Below are positions 33,026 to 42,835 of a stretch of DNA of 63,672 bases, piece by piece. Source of the DNA: Candidatus Desulfaltia sp. (GTDB lineage Bacteria > Desulfobacterota > Desulfobacteria > Desulfobacterales > ETH-SRB1); assembly GCA_030656555.1 (NCBI GenBank), contig JAUSPN010000054.1:1-63672 (forward strand), in the 5' to 3' direction. Below the pieces are notes generated by a model. That model was not told the DNA's origin. It saw only the letters and a list, made by a program, of their open reading frames with translations, and did no database searches. Both the position numbers and the translations under genes were made by a program. The first letter of the stretch is position 1. Every line of letters starts with the position of its first letter.

Positions 33026-34139
33026 TCACAATTAACCTATAACAATCGTTAACAATAGCCTCTGCGGCATCGGATCTGCCGATGGACTTTGCCCTGGAAG
33101 CCATACCTTTAAGGACTCCCGGACTTGATGCATAGTGCTCGATTCTTTCTGCAAGCTTTTTACCGCTAAGATCTTTTTGCAGTATCATTTCAGCCGCCCC
33201 TGCATTTTCAAGTGAACCTGCATTTAAAACCTGGTGATTGTCGGCGGCAAAAGGATATGGTATGAAAATCACCCCCTTGCCTATGGCCGCAACTTCGGCC
33301 ACGGTTGTCGCGCCTGCCCTGCAAACAACCAGGTCGGCATTATGATACTGGCTGGCCATATCGTCGAAAAAAGATTTAACCATGCAGGAAATGCCGCTTT
33401 TCACGTATGCTCTTTTTACATCTTGTTCGTCAGTCGATCCGGTCTGATGCACAAAAAAATATTTATCCTTTTCCCTCAGATATTCAAAAGCTTCTAAAAC
33501 AGCCGTATTTATGCTGTGAGCCCCCTGGCTTCCCCCAAGAATCAGTACTGTAAAAGGTTTTTTTTGCAATAGATCAGCCGAACCTACATCCTGCTGATCT
33601 ATTGTGGATCGCAGAATCTCCTTGCGTATTGGATTCCCTGAAACAAGTACTTTTTCTGGTTCAACAGTGGCAAGCCATCGGAATCTCTCTAATCTTGTAT
33701 CTTTAAAGGATACATATATTCTGTCGGCAAACCCGGATAAAATGCGATTTGTAATTCCGGGCAAAATATTCTGCTCGTGGAGAACGATCTTAATGCCCAT
33801 AAGCCATGCCGCCATAACAAGCGGTCCGGCAGAATAACCGCCAACTCCTATAACAAGGTCAGGTCTGAAATCCTTAAGAATCATGATGGATTCAAATGTT
33901 GCCTTTGGTATTTTTAAGACCGAAACAGCCTGTTTCCATATTCCCCTGCCTTTGATCCCTTCTGCTGTAATAGGTTTATGTTTAAAAGCCGTTTTTGATA
34001 AAATCGACATTTCAAAAGGCTTGCCTGTGCTGACAAAAAGAACTCTGTTCTCATTATCCCTTGCCGTAAAGGCCTCCGCAATAGCTATTCCAGGGAAAAG
34101 ATGTCCTCCTGTACCACCGCCTGCAATAATAATGCGCAT
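33018..34139 (-). CDS. murG: UDP-GlcNAc--undecaprenyl-PP-MurNAc-pentapeptide transferase (373 aa)
   Basis: Makes lipid II at the inner face of the membrane. GT28 signatures: AGGGTGGHLFPGIAIAEAF, GVGGYSAGPLVMAAWLMG, LHEQNILPG, LGGSQGAHSIN, and the C-terminal ADLVVCRAGATTVAEVAAIGKG..PYPFAADNHQ. The stop codon TAG is part of the GGGGATTA array. Confidence 0.97.
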   Translation of the reverse strand: MRIIIAGGGTGGHLFPGIAIAEAFTARDNENRVLFVSTGKPFEMSILSKTAFKHKPITAEGIKGRGIWKQAVSVLKIPKATFESIMILKDFRPDLVIGVGGYSAGPLVMAAWLMGIKIVLHEQNILPGITNRILSGFADRIYVSFKDTRLERFRWLATVEPEKVLVSGNPIRKEILRSTIDQQDVGSADLLQKKPFTVLILGGSQGAHSINTAVLEAFEYLREKDKYFFVHQTGSTDEQDVKRAYVKSGISCMVKSFFDDMASQYHNADLVVCRAGATTVAEVAAIGKGVIFIPYPFAADNHQVLNAGSLENAGAAEMILQKDLSGKKLAERIEHYASSPGVLKGMASRAKSIGRSDAAEAIVNDCYRLIVRD

Positions 34140-34144
34140 AGGTG

Positions 34145-35293
34145 TTATTTCCCCTTCAAACTTGACGCTCCTATATTCATCAGTATTCCTATTGATGCCA
34201 TACTGAATAAAAGCGATGTCCCGCCATAACTCAAAAAAGGTAGTGCAAGCCCCTTGGTCGGCAAAAGTCCAACAGCAACTCCCATATTAATGCAAACCTG
34301 AATAGCTATTGCAGATGTAATACCGACAGCCACAAATGACTCAAAATAATTTTTGGCATTTTTCGCGATGTTTATGCCCTTCCATAAGATCAGAGAATAA
34401 AGCCCTATGACAATTAGCACCCCACACAAACCAAGCTCTTCACCAATGACCGAGAAGATAAAATCCGTATGTGGTTCAGGGAGATAAAACAGTTTCTGGT
34501 AACCTTTTCCGATTCCTGTGCCCCATATTCCACCTGTGCCAAAAGCCATGAGAGAATGGATGATCTGATAACCCTCATTCATTGAATACTGCCACGGATC
34601 CCAGAAACTAGTGATACGCTTTAAGCGATACGCTGAAGTAATCGTTAAAAAGTAAGTAGCAGGTAATAAAAATATTAAAGGCGACAAAAGATGTAAAATG
34701 GGTACCCCCCCGACATAAAGCATAATCCATGTAATGACCCAAAGAATAAGCACGGACCCAAAATCAGGCTGAAAAAATATTAGAGTTGTAAATATACAAA
34801 GAATAAAAAAGTGAGGTAAAAAACCTACATAAAAATCTTTGAGAACATCTTTTTTTTTGCTCATTGAATAAGCCAGATAGATTACCAGCGCAAAACGGGC
34901 AAATTCCGACGGCTGAAAATTTAAACTGCCGAACCGCAGCCAGCGCGTTGAACCATGCACAGAATATCCAAATCCTGTAATCTTCACTGCTATAAGAGAA
35001 ACAATTGCTAAAATAAGAATCGGGTATGTTAAAGAACGGATAAGTTTCAAAGGAATATGCCTGCAAAGAACCAGAGCAAGAATACCTAAGAGGGAAAAAA
35101 CAACCTGTTTTTTCAAAAAATAATAATCACTACCGAACTTTTTAAGCGCAAGAGCTGAACTGGCGCTATAAACCATTACAACCCCTATTCCCACAAGGAA
35201 AAGTACCGGAAACAGGAGCTTGATATCGTAATATCCTGACTCCGCGCCATCGGTTGTTAAAACCGGTATTTTCCCTGTTATGCCTTTTTCCAT
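34145..35293 (-). CDS. ftsW: lipid II polymerase/flippase FtsW (382 aa)
   Basis: SEDS-family division protein with about ten membrane segments. Seen: VMVYSASSALA, GSTRWLRFGSLNFQPSEFARFALV (with the SEDS-typical polar residues), GEGYQ-like NEGYQIIHSLMAFGTGGIWGTGIGKGYQKL, PEPHTDFIFSVIGEELG and LPTKGLALPFLSYGGTSLLF. All are standard for FtsW. Starts 16 bases before the murD stop. Confidence 0.96.
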   Translation of the reverse strand: MEKGITGKIPVLTTDGAESGYYDIKLLFPVLFLVGIGVVMVYSASSALALKKFGSDYYFLKKQVVFSLLGILALVLCRHIPLKLIRSLTYPILILAIVSLIAVKITGFGYSVHGSTRWLRFGSLNFQPSEFARFALVIYLAYSMSKKKDVLKDFYVGFLPHFFILCIFTTLIFFQPDFGSVLILWVITWIMLYVGGVPILHLLSPLIFLLPATYFLTITSAYRLKRITSFWDPWQYSMNEGYQIIHSLMAFGTGGIWGTGIGKGYQKLFYLPEPHTDFIFSVIGEELGLCGVLIVIGLYSLILWKGINIAKNAKNYFESFVAVGITSAIAIQVCINMGVAVGLLPTKGLALPFLSYGGTSLLFSMASIGILMNIGASSLKGK

Positions 35294-36618
35294 TTCAACT
35301 CGCTTTTATTTAGTTTGCCGACAGCCTTGCAAAAGTCTTCTCCCCTGTTGGCATAGCTGGTATACATGTCAAAGCTTGCGCATGCAGGGGATAGAAGCAC
35401 CACATCTCCTGGAGACGCTGCATAATATGCCGACAAAACAGCATCCTCCATTGAAGAAGCCTCTTTTGTTGATGTTATATCGCCAAGCGCGAACAAAATA
35501 TCCTCTTTTGCTTCCCCCAAAACAATGAGCCTTTTAACACGTTGGCGCACCAAATCTCTGAGGATTCTGAAATTGCCTCCCTTATCACGACCTCCCATAA
35601 TAAGGATTACTGGTTTGCTGAAGGTTTCAAGCGCCCTTGCGACCGCATCAACATTTGTTGCCTTTGAATCGTTGAAAAAAACCACCTCATTTATAGTGGC
35701 AATATATTCAAGCCGATGAGAAAGCCCTTTAAAATTACTTAAAGCCGATTGTACCCCCTCTAAACTCCCTCCAATCGTAAGCGCTGCCAGCGATGCCGCA
35801 TAAGCATTCTCCAGATTATGTTTTCCCGGAAGCTTTATGGTTGAAAAATCAAGAGATTTAAAAAAAATATTTATTTCAGCATCATCTACGATCTGATTAT
35901 AAAAGGACAATTTTTTGCTTTTAATATTTTTACATATCGAACCTATAAAAGGATCAAGACCATTAAAGACGGCGACATCGCTTTCTTTCTGATTTTCAAA
36001 TATCCGTGCCTTAGCCCCGGCATAAGCAGTAAAATCAGAATAACGGTTAAGATGATCTTCAGTAATGTTCAGCAGCACTCCTACTTTGGGCCTGAAAGTA
36101 TCTATTGTATCGAGCTGGAAACTACTTACTTCAGCCACAATAATTTCAGCCTTTTCCCCTTTGTGTACATAGTCAATTAAGGGATTGCCTATATTGCCTC
36201 CAACAAAAACCCTTTTGCCTGATTTTTCAAGCATGTCTCCTAAAAGTGTTGTGGTTGTAGTCTTGCCGTTAGTGCCTGTCACGGCGACAACAGGTTCTTG
36301 TATAAATCTATAGGCAAGCTCGATTTCTCCCAATATTGGTATTCCTTTTAACGCGGCTCTTTTTATCGGTAAAATATTATGAGAAACCCCGGGACTTACA
36401 ATAATGAGATCCGATTTTTCAAAAGTATCAATTCTGTGCTGCCCAAGCTCCATCTTGATGCCCATTTCACGCAAAACAGGCGCATAAGTTTCCAGTTTGT
36501 CTTCTTCTGCTTTGTCTGTAACAATAACCGACGCGCCCATTTTCTTTAAAAAACGGGCAGCCGCAAACCCGGACTTTCCCAGACCGACTACGACAATATT
36601 TTTATTGGCAATCTGCAT
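35278..36618 (-). CDS. murD: UDP-N-acetylmuramoylalanine--D-glutamate ligase (446 aa)
   Basis: Second Mur ligase. IVVVGLGKSGFAAARFLKK at the start, ATP loop GTNGKTTTTTLLG (about 113-125), EVSSFQLDTI, NITEDHLNRY, HNLENAYAA and LLSPACASFDMY. I chose ATG 36618 because the N-terminal fold starts there; the in-frame extension upstream (MLNFKLKSDFF...) is encoded by the AT-rich repeat and is not family-like. There is no visible Shine-Dalgarno, the repeat occupying its place. Confidence 0.95.
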   Translation of the reverse strand: MQIANKNIVVVGLGKSGFAAARFLKKMGASVIVTDKAEEDKLETYAPVLREMGIKMELGQHRIDTFEKSDLIIVSPGVSHNILPIKRAALKGIPILGEIELAYRFIQEPVVAVTGTNGKTTTTTLLGDMLEKSGKRVFVGGNIGNPLIDYVHKGEKAEIIVAEVSSFQLDTIDTFRPKVGVLLNITEDHLNRYSDFTAYAGAKARIFENQKESDVAVFNGLDPFIGSICKNIKSKKLSFYNQIVDDAEINIFFKSLDFSTIKLPGKHNLENAYAASLAALTIGGSLEGVQSALSNFKGLSHRLEYIATINEVVFFNDSKATNVDAVARALETFSKPVILIMGGRDKGGNFRILRDLVRQRVKRLIVLGEAKEDILFALGDITSTKEASSMEDAVLSAYYAASPGDVVLLSPACASFDMYTSYANRGEDFCKAVGKLNKSELKWKKA

Positions 36619-36702
36619 ATATAATTTTGAGTTTTTAATTTTTAATTGTGAATGAAAAAAATCCGATTTTAATTTAAAATTCAACATTCAAAATTAACAA
36701 TT
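36619..36702 (-). repeat. AT-rich dispersed repeat between mraY and murD
   Basis: Read on the minus strand it shares attttgaat, aatcggattttt, ttcattca and aattaaaaactcaaaattat in the same order with 51785-51858 and, more loosely, 55318-55380. It fills the entire mraY-murD gap. Confidence 0.7.
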
Positions 36703-36708
36703 CTCTTC

Positions 36709-37788
36709 CTACCTGAGCTTCAGTGTACTCATGGAAAGAAGGGCAAGCATAATCGATATTATCCAGAATCGAACTATAACCTTTGGCTCCGCCCAGCCTT
36801 TTAATTCAAAATGATGGTGAAGGGGGGCCATTTTGAAAATCCTGCGGCCGTTTGTCATCTTGAAAAAGCCGACCTGAAATATAACGGAAAGCGCTTCAAT
36901 TACAAACAGCCCGCCCACAAGCATGAGCAGTATTTCCTGCTTTGTAATAACAGCTACTGTCCCAAGTGCGGCCCCTATTGGAAGCGAGCCGACATCCCCC
37001 ATAAAAATCTGTGCCGGATATGTGTTAAACCACAAAAAACCAAGGCCTGCGCCAGCTAACGCTCCGCAGAATATAGTTATTTCCCCGCATCCGGAGACAT
37101 AATTGATCTGCAGATAATCGGCGATCCTGACATGGCCGGCAACATAGGCAAAAACCATGTATGTAGCCGCAACTATGATCACAGGCCCAATTGCAAGGCC
37201 GTCAAGACCGTCTGTAAGATTAACCGCGTTTGAAGTCCCGACAATCACAAGGGTTGTAAAAAATATATATCCCCAGCCGATATCCGGCGATATCTTTTTA
37301 AAAAAGGGTATGGTTATGCTTGTAGAGAAACCAGAGTAAGAAAAAAGCAAAACACCTGCTCCTATTGCAAGTGTTAATTGCATCAACAGCTTGTTTCGAC
37401 CGCTTAAACCTTTGCTTCTCTTCTTAATCTGCATGAGATAGTCATCAATAAAGCCGATAATACTGTACCCAATTGTAATCAGAAGAAGTATCCATATGTA
37501 AAAATTTGACAAATCCGTCCATAGAAGTGTCGATATTACAACCGAGAATATAATCAGAACTCCGCCCATTGTGGGTGTTCCTGCCTTTTTGCTGTGCGCT
37601 TCAGGGCCATCTTCCCTGATATACTGCCCAATCTGCTTGTCGCTAAGTTTTTTGATAACCCATGGCCCCAGAAAAAAACAGATCAACAAAGCCGTCAGGC
37701 TGGCATAGATAGTTCGGAATGTAATGTACTGAAATACATTAAAAACCGAAATTGTTTTATGAAGCGGATAAAGTAAATGATAAAACAT
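36709..37788 (-). CDS. mraY: phospho-MurNAc-pentapeptide transferase (359 aa)
   Basis: Makes lipid I from UDP-MurNAc-pentapeptide and undecaprenyl phosphate. About ten membrane helices; [40 protein letters not shown] with the catalytic Asp residues, [15 protein letters not shown] and [11 protein letters not shown]. The ATG is preceded by AGGGGATT from a GGATTAGGGGATT repeat at the end of murF, which acts as its ribosome site. Confidence 0.97.
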   Translation of the reverse strand: MFYHLLYPLHKTISVFNVFQYITFRTIYASLTALLICFFLGPWVIKKLSDKQIGQYIREDGPEAHSKKAGTPTMGGVLIIFSVVISTLLWTDLSNFYIWILLLITIGYSIIGFIDDYLMQIKKRSKGLSGRNKLLMQLTLAIGAGVLLFSYSGFSTSITIPFFKKISPDIGWGYIFFTTLVIVGTSNAVNLTDGLDGLAIGPVIIVAATYMVFAYVAGHVRIADYLQINYVSGCGEITIFCGALAGAGLGFLWFNTYPAQIFMGDVGSLPIGAALGTVAVITKQEILLMLVGGLFVIEALSVIFQVGFFKMTNGRRIFKMAPLHHHFELKGWAEPKVIVRFWIISIMLALLSMSTLKLR

Positions 37789-37794
37789 AATCCC

Positions 37795-39204
37795 CTAATC
37801 CTTTAATCCCTCAACAATCTTGTCCATACCCATTGCTCTGGAACCCTTAATCAAAACCCAGTCCCCGGGCATGAGCCAGCCTGTCAGGTCTTCGAGAATC
37901 TCTTCCCTGGTGCCTGTAAAGATATCCAGCGAATTATCTTCTTCTCTGGCGCCTGCCGCGACACTTTCTGCAAACTCACCTGTAATATAGAGCTTTGCAA
38001 TATCCGATTTAGCGGATAACGAACCGATCTCTTTATGCATGGACTCAGCGTATTCTCCAAGTTCAAACATATCGCCGGCAATTATGGCCCCTCTATTTTT
38101 GCCCTTTAATGATTTAAACGTCATTATTGCGGCTTTCATTGAATCCGGATTAGCATTGTATGTATCGTCAATTATATGAGCCCGGCTGATCGTAAGGATA
38201 TTCATCCTTCCATGAGCCGGTTTAAAATCCTCAAGACCAGCTTTGATTTCCTGTGCGCTCAATCCCAAAAGATATCCAACAGCGGCTGCGGCAAGCGCAT
38301 TTGACACCATAAAATAGCCAAAAACCCCAAGATTTATGGAAATAGCTCCAGACGGCAAAATCAGCGTAAATGAAACTCCACACTCCTTGTCAATGACAGA
38401 CTCAGCTCTGACGGCAGCTCTGTTTGACAGCCCATAAAAAAGCACATCCCTTGAGATTTTATTCGCCAGATCAACAACTCTACGGTCATCTGCATTGAGA
38501 ATTGCTGTGCCGTCCGGCCTGATTTTCTCCAGAAGCTCCCCCTTGGCGCGCATAATCCCTTCTATTGAACCTAATCCCTCTAAATGGGCACGGCTTATAT
38601 TTGTAATAACGCCGATGTCAGGCAAACAAATATCCGCAAGCATTCCTATCTCTCCTGGGCTGTTCATACCGAGCTCGAGAACGGCCCATTTATGGCGACC
38701 GCAAAGCCTGAGAAGAGTTAATGGAAGCCCAATTTCATTATTTAAATTACCATCGGTCGATAAGGTGGAAAATTTCCGGCTAACGACCGCGGCAGTCATA
38801 TCCTTGGTGCTGGTCTTGCCGTTTGATCCGGTTATTGCCACAACAGAAACATCTGCCCGCTTGCGATTAAAGAGAGCAAGATCTCCTAAAGCCTTTGTCG
38901 TGTCCTTTACCGCAATACAAACAACCTTTTTTTTTCTCCATTTTTCGTGTGGCAAACTGCTTGCTTTCTCCCTGTTTATAAGAAGACCGCAAACACCTTG
39001 ATTGATTACATCGCCGGCAAAAGAAAACCCATCATAGATATTTCCTCTGATAGCAACAAACAGCTCATCAGCAGATATACTGCGAGAGTCAATGGAGATG
39101 CCTGAAAATGTACTCTTTATGTCACCGAGCAACAAATCTCCCTTTGTAGCATCGAGGATATCGGCCGTTGTCCACGGCATTGGTTTTGTGTATTTGTCAG
39201 TCAT
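37795..39204 (-). CDS. murF: UDP-MurNAc-tripeptide--D-Ala-D-Ala ligase (469 aa)
   Basis: Adds D-Ala-D-Ala to the precursor. ATP loop ITGSNGKTSTKDM (about 113-125), LELGMNSPGEIGMLADI, NISRAHLEGLGS, DDTYNANPDSMKAA and the C-terminal KGSRAMGMDKIVEGL. The last codons (GAG GGA TTA AAG GAT TAG) belong to a GGATTA repeat. Starts within one base of the murE stop. Confidence 0.97.
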   Translation of the reverse strand: MTDKYTKPMPWTTADILDATKGDLLLGDIKSTFSGISIDSRSISADELFVAIRGNIYDGFSFAGDVINQGVCGLLINREKASSLPHEKWRKKKVVCIAVKDTTKALGDLALFNRKRADVSVVAITGSNGKTSTKDMTAAVVSRKFSTLSTDGNLNNEIGLPLTLLRLCGRHKWAVLELGMNSPGEIGMLADICLPDIGVITNISRAHLEGLGSIEGIMRAKGELLEKIRPDGTAILNADDRRVVDLANKISRDVLFYGLSNRAAVRAESVIDKECGVSFTLILPSGAISINLGVFGYFMVSNALAAAAVGYLLGLSAQEIKAGLEDFKPAHGRMNILTISRAHIIDDTYNANPDSMKAAIMTFKSLKGKNRGAIIAGDMFELGEYAESMHKEIGSLSAKSDIAKLYITGEFAESVAAGAREEDNSLDIFTGTREEILEDLTGWLMPGDWVLIKGSRAMGMDKIVEGLKD

Positions 39205-40772
39205 TACAAATTTTGCAAATTCCTTAAAACTGTTTTAGCCTCTTTTCTATCATCAAAAGGGATGGTTTTATTCCCGATTATCTGATAGGTTTCATGGCCC
39301 TTGCCGGCTATCAAAACAATATCGTCCGCCCTGGATATTGTAACAGCAAGCACTATAGCCTTTTTACGATCAGGTTCCACAATATATCCTTTCCCGTTGC
39401 TTTGATTTAACAGGCTATCCATATCCTCACTGTTATATTCCAGTGTTGACGTTTTTCTCATTCCATCAAGCACCTGCGCAATGATATCCATAGGCGCCTC
39501 TGTGCGTGGGTTGTCCGATGTAACAAGAGCGATGTCGCTTAACCTGCCGGCAATTTCACCCATTTGATATCGCTTGCCTTTATCCCTGTCCCCCCCACAG
39601 CCGAATACGCAGATTATTCTTGCCTGAGCCATTGATCTTAAAGCCATCGATCTTAAAGAGGATAAAACTTTTTCCAGAGCATCAGGAGTGTGCGCATAAT
39701 CTACATATACAAAACGCCCGGCAGTATTTGGAATAGCTTCAAGCCTGCCCGGTATGCTGGTAAGATCCTCTATTCCTGCCTTTATGACATCAAGCGGCAG
39801 ATTTAAAGAAATGCCGACACCTGTAGCGCTTATTATGTTTTTCAGATTATGTTTGCCTACAAGGGATGATTTGAAATCAAAATCCCCTTTTATGGTTGAA
39901 AATCTTCCCGCAATGCCGCTCGGTTCGCACTTGATGTTAGACTGCCTGATCATATTGTCCGAAAGCTCTAAAACTTCCATCTTTGAGTTTTGAGCTTTCA
40001 GCTCCAATGCGAGTTCCTTCCCTCTTGTATTATCGCAATTAATTACAGCCATGGTCTGGTTTTTTTTAGGCCCTGACATTAGATTTTCTGTAAAAAGCCT
40101 TTTCTTGCATGACCAGTAGGAATCCATATTCATGTGATAATCAAGATGATCCTGTGTCAGATTGGTAAAGACGCCAACATCAAACCAGCAATTTGCAATC
40201 CTGTGCTGATCTATGGCGTGTGATGAAACCTCCATAACAACATGTGTAATGCCCTGGTTTAGCATCTCGGCTAAAATTCTCTGAAGATCAAGCGATTCAG
40301 GCGTTGTGACAGGACTATTAAATATTTTGCCCAAATAACGATAATTTATTGTTCCTGTAACGCCGACTCTGAAACCGGCTTTTAAAAGTATGCTTTCGAT
40401 CAAATAGGCTGTGGTTGTTTTGCCGTTTGTGCCGGTTATTCCTATTAAAAACAAATCTTCCGAAGGGTTGCCGTAAAAGGCGGCAGACATGGCAGACAGA
40501 GCCTTTCTGGTGTTTTCAACCTCGATAATTATTGAATCCCGGTCAACCGGCTTTTGCGTAATAATTGCTGCTGCGCCATTTGCCAATGCCTCGTCAACAT
40601 AGTCATGACCATCCGTCACATTGCCCTGTATGGCCACAAACACCCCGCCCGGCTTAACATCCTGCGCTCTATAATGGATTGAAACCACTTCAACGTTATC
40701 CATTCCGCCCTCTTTTTTTTTACCGGAAATACTCTTTACAGCAACAGTTTTAAGCAAATGCGAAAGTTTCAT
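39204..40772 (-). CDS. murE: UDP-MurNAc-L-Ala-D-Glu--meso-DAP ligase (522 aa)
   Basis: Adds the third stem-peptide residue. ITGTNGKTTTAYLIE (ATP loop, about 115-130), EVSSHAIDQHR, FTNLTQDHLDYH, YAHTPDALEKVL, and the specificity motif DNPR in TSDNPRTEAP, which marks meso-diaminopimelate as substrate. GKGHETYQI near the end. ATGA overlap with ftsI. Confidence 0.97.
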   Translation of the reverse strand: MKLSHLLKTVAVKSISGKKKEGGMDNVEVVSIHYRAQDVKPGGVFVAIQGNVTDGHDYVDEALANGAAAIITQKPVDRDSIIIEVENTRKALSAMSAAFYGNPSEDLFLIGITGTNGKTTTAYLIESILLKAGFRVGVTGTINYRYLGKIFNSPVTTPESLDLQRILAEMLNQGITHVVMEVSSHAIDQHRIANCWFDVGVFTNLTQDHLDYHMNMDSYWSCKKRLFTENLMSGPKKNQTMAVINCDNTRGKELALELKAQNSKMEVLELSDNMIRQSNIKCEPSGIAGRFSTIKGDFDFKSSLVGKHNLKNIISATGVGISLNLPLDVIKAGIEDLTSIPGRLEAIPNTAGRFVYVDYAHTPDALEKVLSSLRSMALRSMAQARIICVFGCGGDRDKGKRYQMGEIAGRLSDIALVTSDNPRTEAPMDIIAQVLDGMRKTSTLEYNSEDMDSLLNQSNGKGYIVEPDRKKAIVLAVTISRADDIVLIAGKGHETYQIIGNKTIPFDDRKEAKTVLRNLQNL

Positions 40773-42538
40773 GCTGAAACCTTTGAAACAGGACTGCCAT
40801 AAGGCGTATTATGAGTAGCGGGCAGGTTCATATAATTCAGGGTTTCAAAGACAATTTTTTTAAATGCCGGTGCCGAAACAATACTGCCAAAATACTGTTG
40901 CTCAGGCTCATCAATTACAACCAGGACAGCTATTTCAGGATTTTGTGAAGGAGCAAACCCGACAAATGATGCTATATATTTATCTTCGGAATATGTTCCT
41001 TTTTCATCAACTTTCTGGGCCGTGCCTGTCTTACCGCAAACAGGATAATCTTCAAGCGCTGCATTAACCCCTGTGCCTCCGTTATCGGTTACAGATTCCA
41101 TTATCTTTTTCAAGATTCCGGCTGTTTGGACCGAAATAACCCTTCCAACTTCACAAGGGCTTGAACTTTTTATCAAACGTCCATTCTGATCCATTATGGC
41201 CTGAACAATATAAGGCTTCATGAGAATCCCGTCGTTGGCAATCGCGCAAGTGGCTGTTATAAGCTGAAGTGCTGATACGGAAATCCCTTGCCCGAATGCA
41301 ACTGCTCCGGCGTCTATTTTTGACCATCGCTTATATGGAGACATGCTTCCGGCTGTTTCCCCCGGGCAGTCTATTCCGCTCTTTTTGCCGAAACCAAAAT
41401 CGCTTAAAGTCTTATAAAGCACATCCTGGCCGGTTGTTTCAGCGACCTTTACTATACCGATATTGCTTGAATATTTAACGATCTGCTGCAAGGACATCCA
41501 ACCGTGAGGTTTGGTGTCATGAATAATATCTTTTCCGATTTTGTATGAGCCGTTTTCGCAATAAAAAATAGTATTCTGTGTGCATTTCCCTGATTCCAGT
41601 GCCGCTGCTGCCGAGAAGATTTTCATGGTTGAGCCTGGTTCAAATTGATCGGCTATTGCTCTGTTTCTCCAAAGCTCCTTTTTAAAATCTCTGAAAGTAT
41701 TAGGATTAAAAAAGGGATAGTGCGCCATAGCCAATATAGCCCCTGTTTTGGGGGATATTACTATCGCCATACCGGATTTGGCGGAAAATTTATCAACCGC
41801 TTCCTCAAGAGCACTCTCCGCTATGTGCTGTATTGTCCTGTCAACAGTGAGAATCAGGTTGTTTCCGCTAAAATCTCCGGCAACTGCTTCCCCGCCGTTA
41901 AATCCACGGCCGAACGCATCCTTTAAAACCGTAAATTTACCCGCGGCGCCTTCAAGATAATCGTTATAATAAAATTCAATACCTTCCAGACCATGGACAT
42001 CGACGCCTGAAAATCCAAGCACCTGTGCAGCAAGGGTTTTGTTTGGATAAAAACGCTTGTTCTCGGGTATGAAAGCTATGCCTTTAAGCTTTAAATTCTT
42101 TGCCTGTTCTGCCTCCCTGGGTGTGACATGGCGCTTTACCCATACAAACGATCTTTTTTTTGAATTTAGATTTCTGTAAAGGGAGGCTTCGTCTATTTTT
42201 AGCGCCCTTGCAATGAGCCTGGCTGTCGTTTTTGGTTCTGAAATATTTTGTGGATATGCAGCTATCGATGCCACATCTATGCTGACTGCTATTTCTCTAT
42301 GATTTGCATCATATATAGTTCCGCGTTTCCCCGAAGATATAAAAGATTTTTCATATTGGTCTGCCGCCTTTTGAGACAGCCACGGACCGCAAAAAACCTG
42401 CAGGTATACCGCCTTTGCCCCTATTACGACCAAAATAATGCTGAAAATAAAACCAATAAGTATAGAACGCAGTCCAATAAGCCTTTGTTGAACAGCAGTA
42501 CCGGTTGTTGCGAATAATTTTCGATGTTTTGTTTTCAT
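40769..42538 (-). CDS. ftsI: penicillin-binding protein 3, FtsI (589 aa)
   Basis: Septal transpeptidase. One N-terminal membrane helix (about residues 22-45), PBP dimerisation domain (GKRGTIYDANHREIAVS) and the transpeptidase domain with the three active-site motifs: SxxK in EPGSTMKIF, SxN in KYSSNIG and KTG in CGKTGTAQ. No PASTA domain. The C-terminus is short. Overlaps ftsL by ATGA and murE by ATGA. Confidence 0.96.
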   Translation of the reverse strand: MKTKHRKLFATTGTAVQQRLIGLRSILIGFIFSIILVVIGAKAVYLQVFCGPWLSQKAADQYEKSFISSGKRGTIYDANHREIAVSIDVASIAAYPQNISEPKTTARLIARALKIDEASLYRNLNSKKRSFVWVKRHVTPREAEQAKNLKLKGIAFIPENKRFYPNKTLAAQVLGFSGVDVHGLEGIEFYYNDYLEGAAGKFTVLKDAFGRGFNGGEAVAGDFSGNNLILTVDRTIQHIAESALEEAVDKFSAKSGMAIVISPKTGAILAMAHYPFFNPNTFRDFKKELWRNRAIADQFEPGSTMKIFSAAAALESGKCTQNTIFYCENGSYKIGKDIIHDTKPHGWMSLQQIVKYSSNIGIVKVAETTGQDVLYKTLSDFGFGKKSGIDCPGETAGSMSPYKRWSKIDAGAVAFGQGISVSALQLITATCAIANDGILMKPYIVQAIMDQNGRLIKSSSPCEVGRVISVQTAGILKKIMESVTDNGGTGVNAALEDYPVCGKTGTAQKVDEKGTYSEDKYIASFVGFAPSQNPEIAVLVVIDEPEQQYFGSIVSAPAFKKIVFETLNYMNLPATHNTPYGSPVSKVSA

Positions 42539-42834
42539 GGAATTATAATAATCTGTTTTGAAGTCGGTCTTGTCAGATTGAGCTTACAGCTTGCTATTTC
42601 TGCAAGCCGTTTCGGAGATTTCAGGCTTGCAAGCTCAATTTTTAATTTGTTTTGCAAGGTTATAATTTCTTGATTATTATTTGTTTCTTTTGTTATCTCA
42701 TATCCGATCCTTACACATTGAACTCTGCACCAGGTATAAGAAAAAAGTTCGATAATAAAGATCGATAATAAAACTAACCAGACTCCTGTTAGTTTTGATT
42801 TGCGAATGTTTTTTTGCGCCCTCTTTTTCATCAT
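42535..42834 (-). CDS. ftsL: FtsL-like division protein (99 aa)
   Basis: Short basic cytoplasmic N-terminus, one membrane helix (residues about 16-38, LTGVWLVLLSIFIIELFSYTW) and a periplasmic coiled coil (TKETNNNQEIITLQNKLKIELASL). The sequence is poorly conserved, as FtsL always is; the assignment rests on size, topology and the position between rsmH and ftsI. Confidence 0.88.
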   Translation of the reverse strand: MMKKRAQKNIRKSKLTGVWLVLLSIFIIELFSYTWCRVQCVRIGYEITKETNNNQEIITLQNKLKIELASLKSPKRLAEIASCKLNLTRPTSKQIIIIP

Positions 42835-42835
42835 A

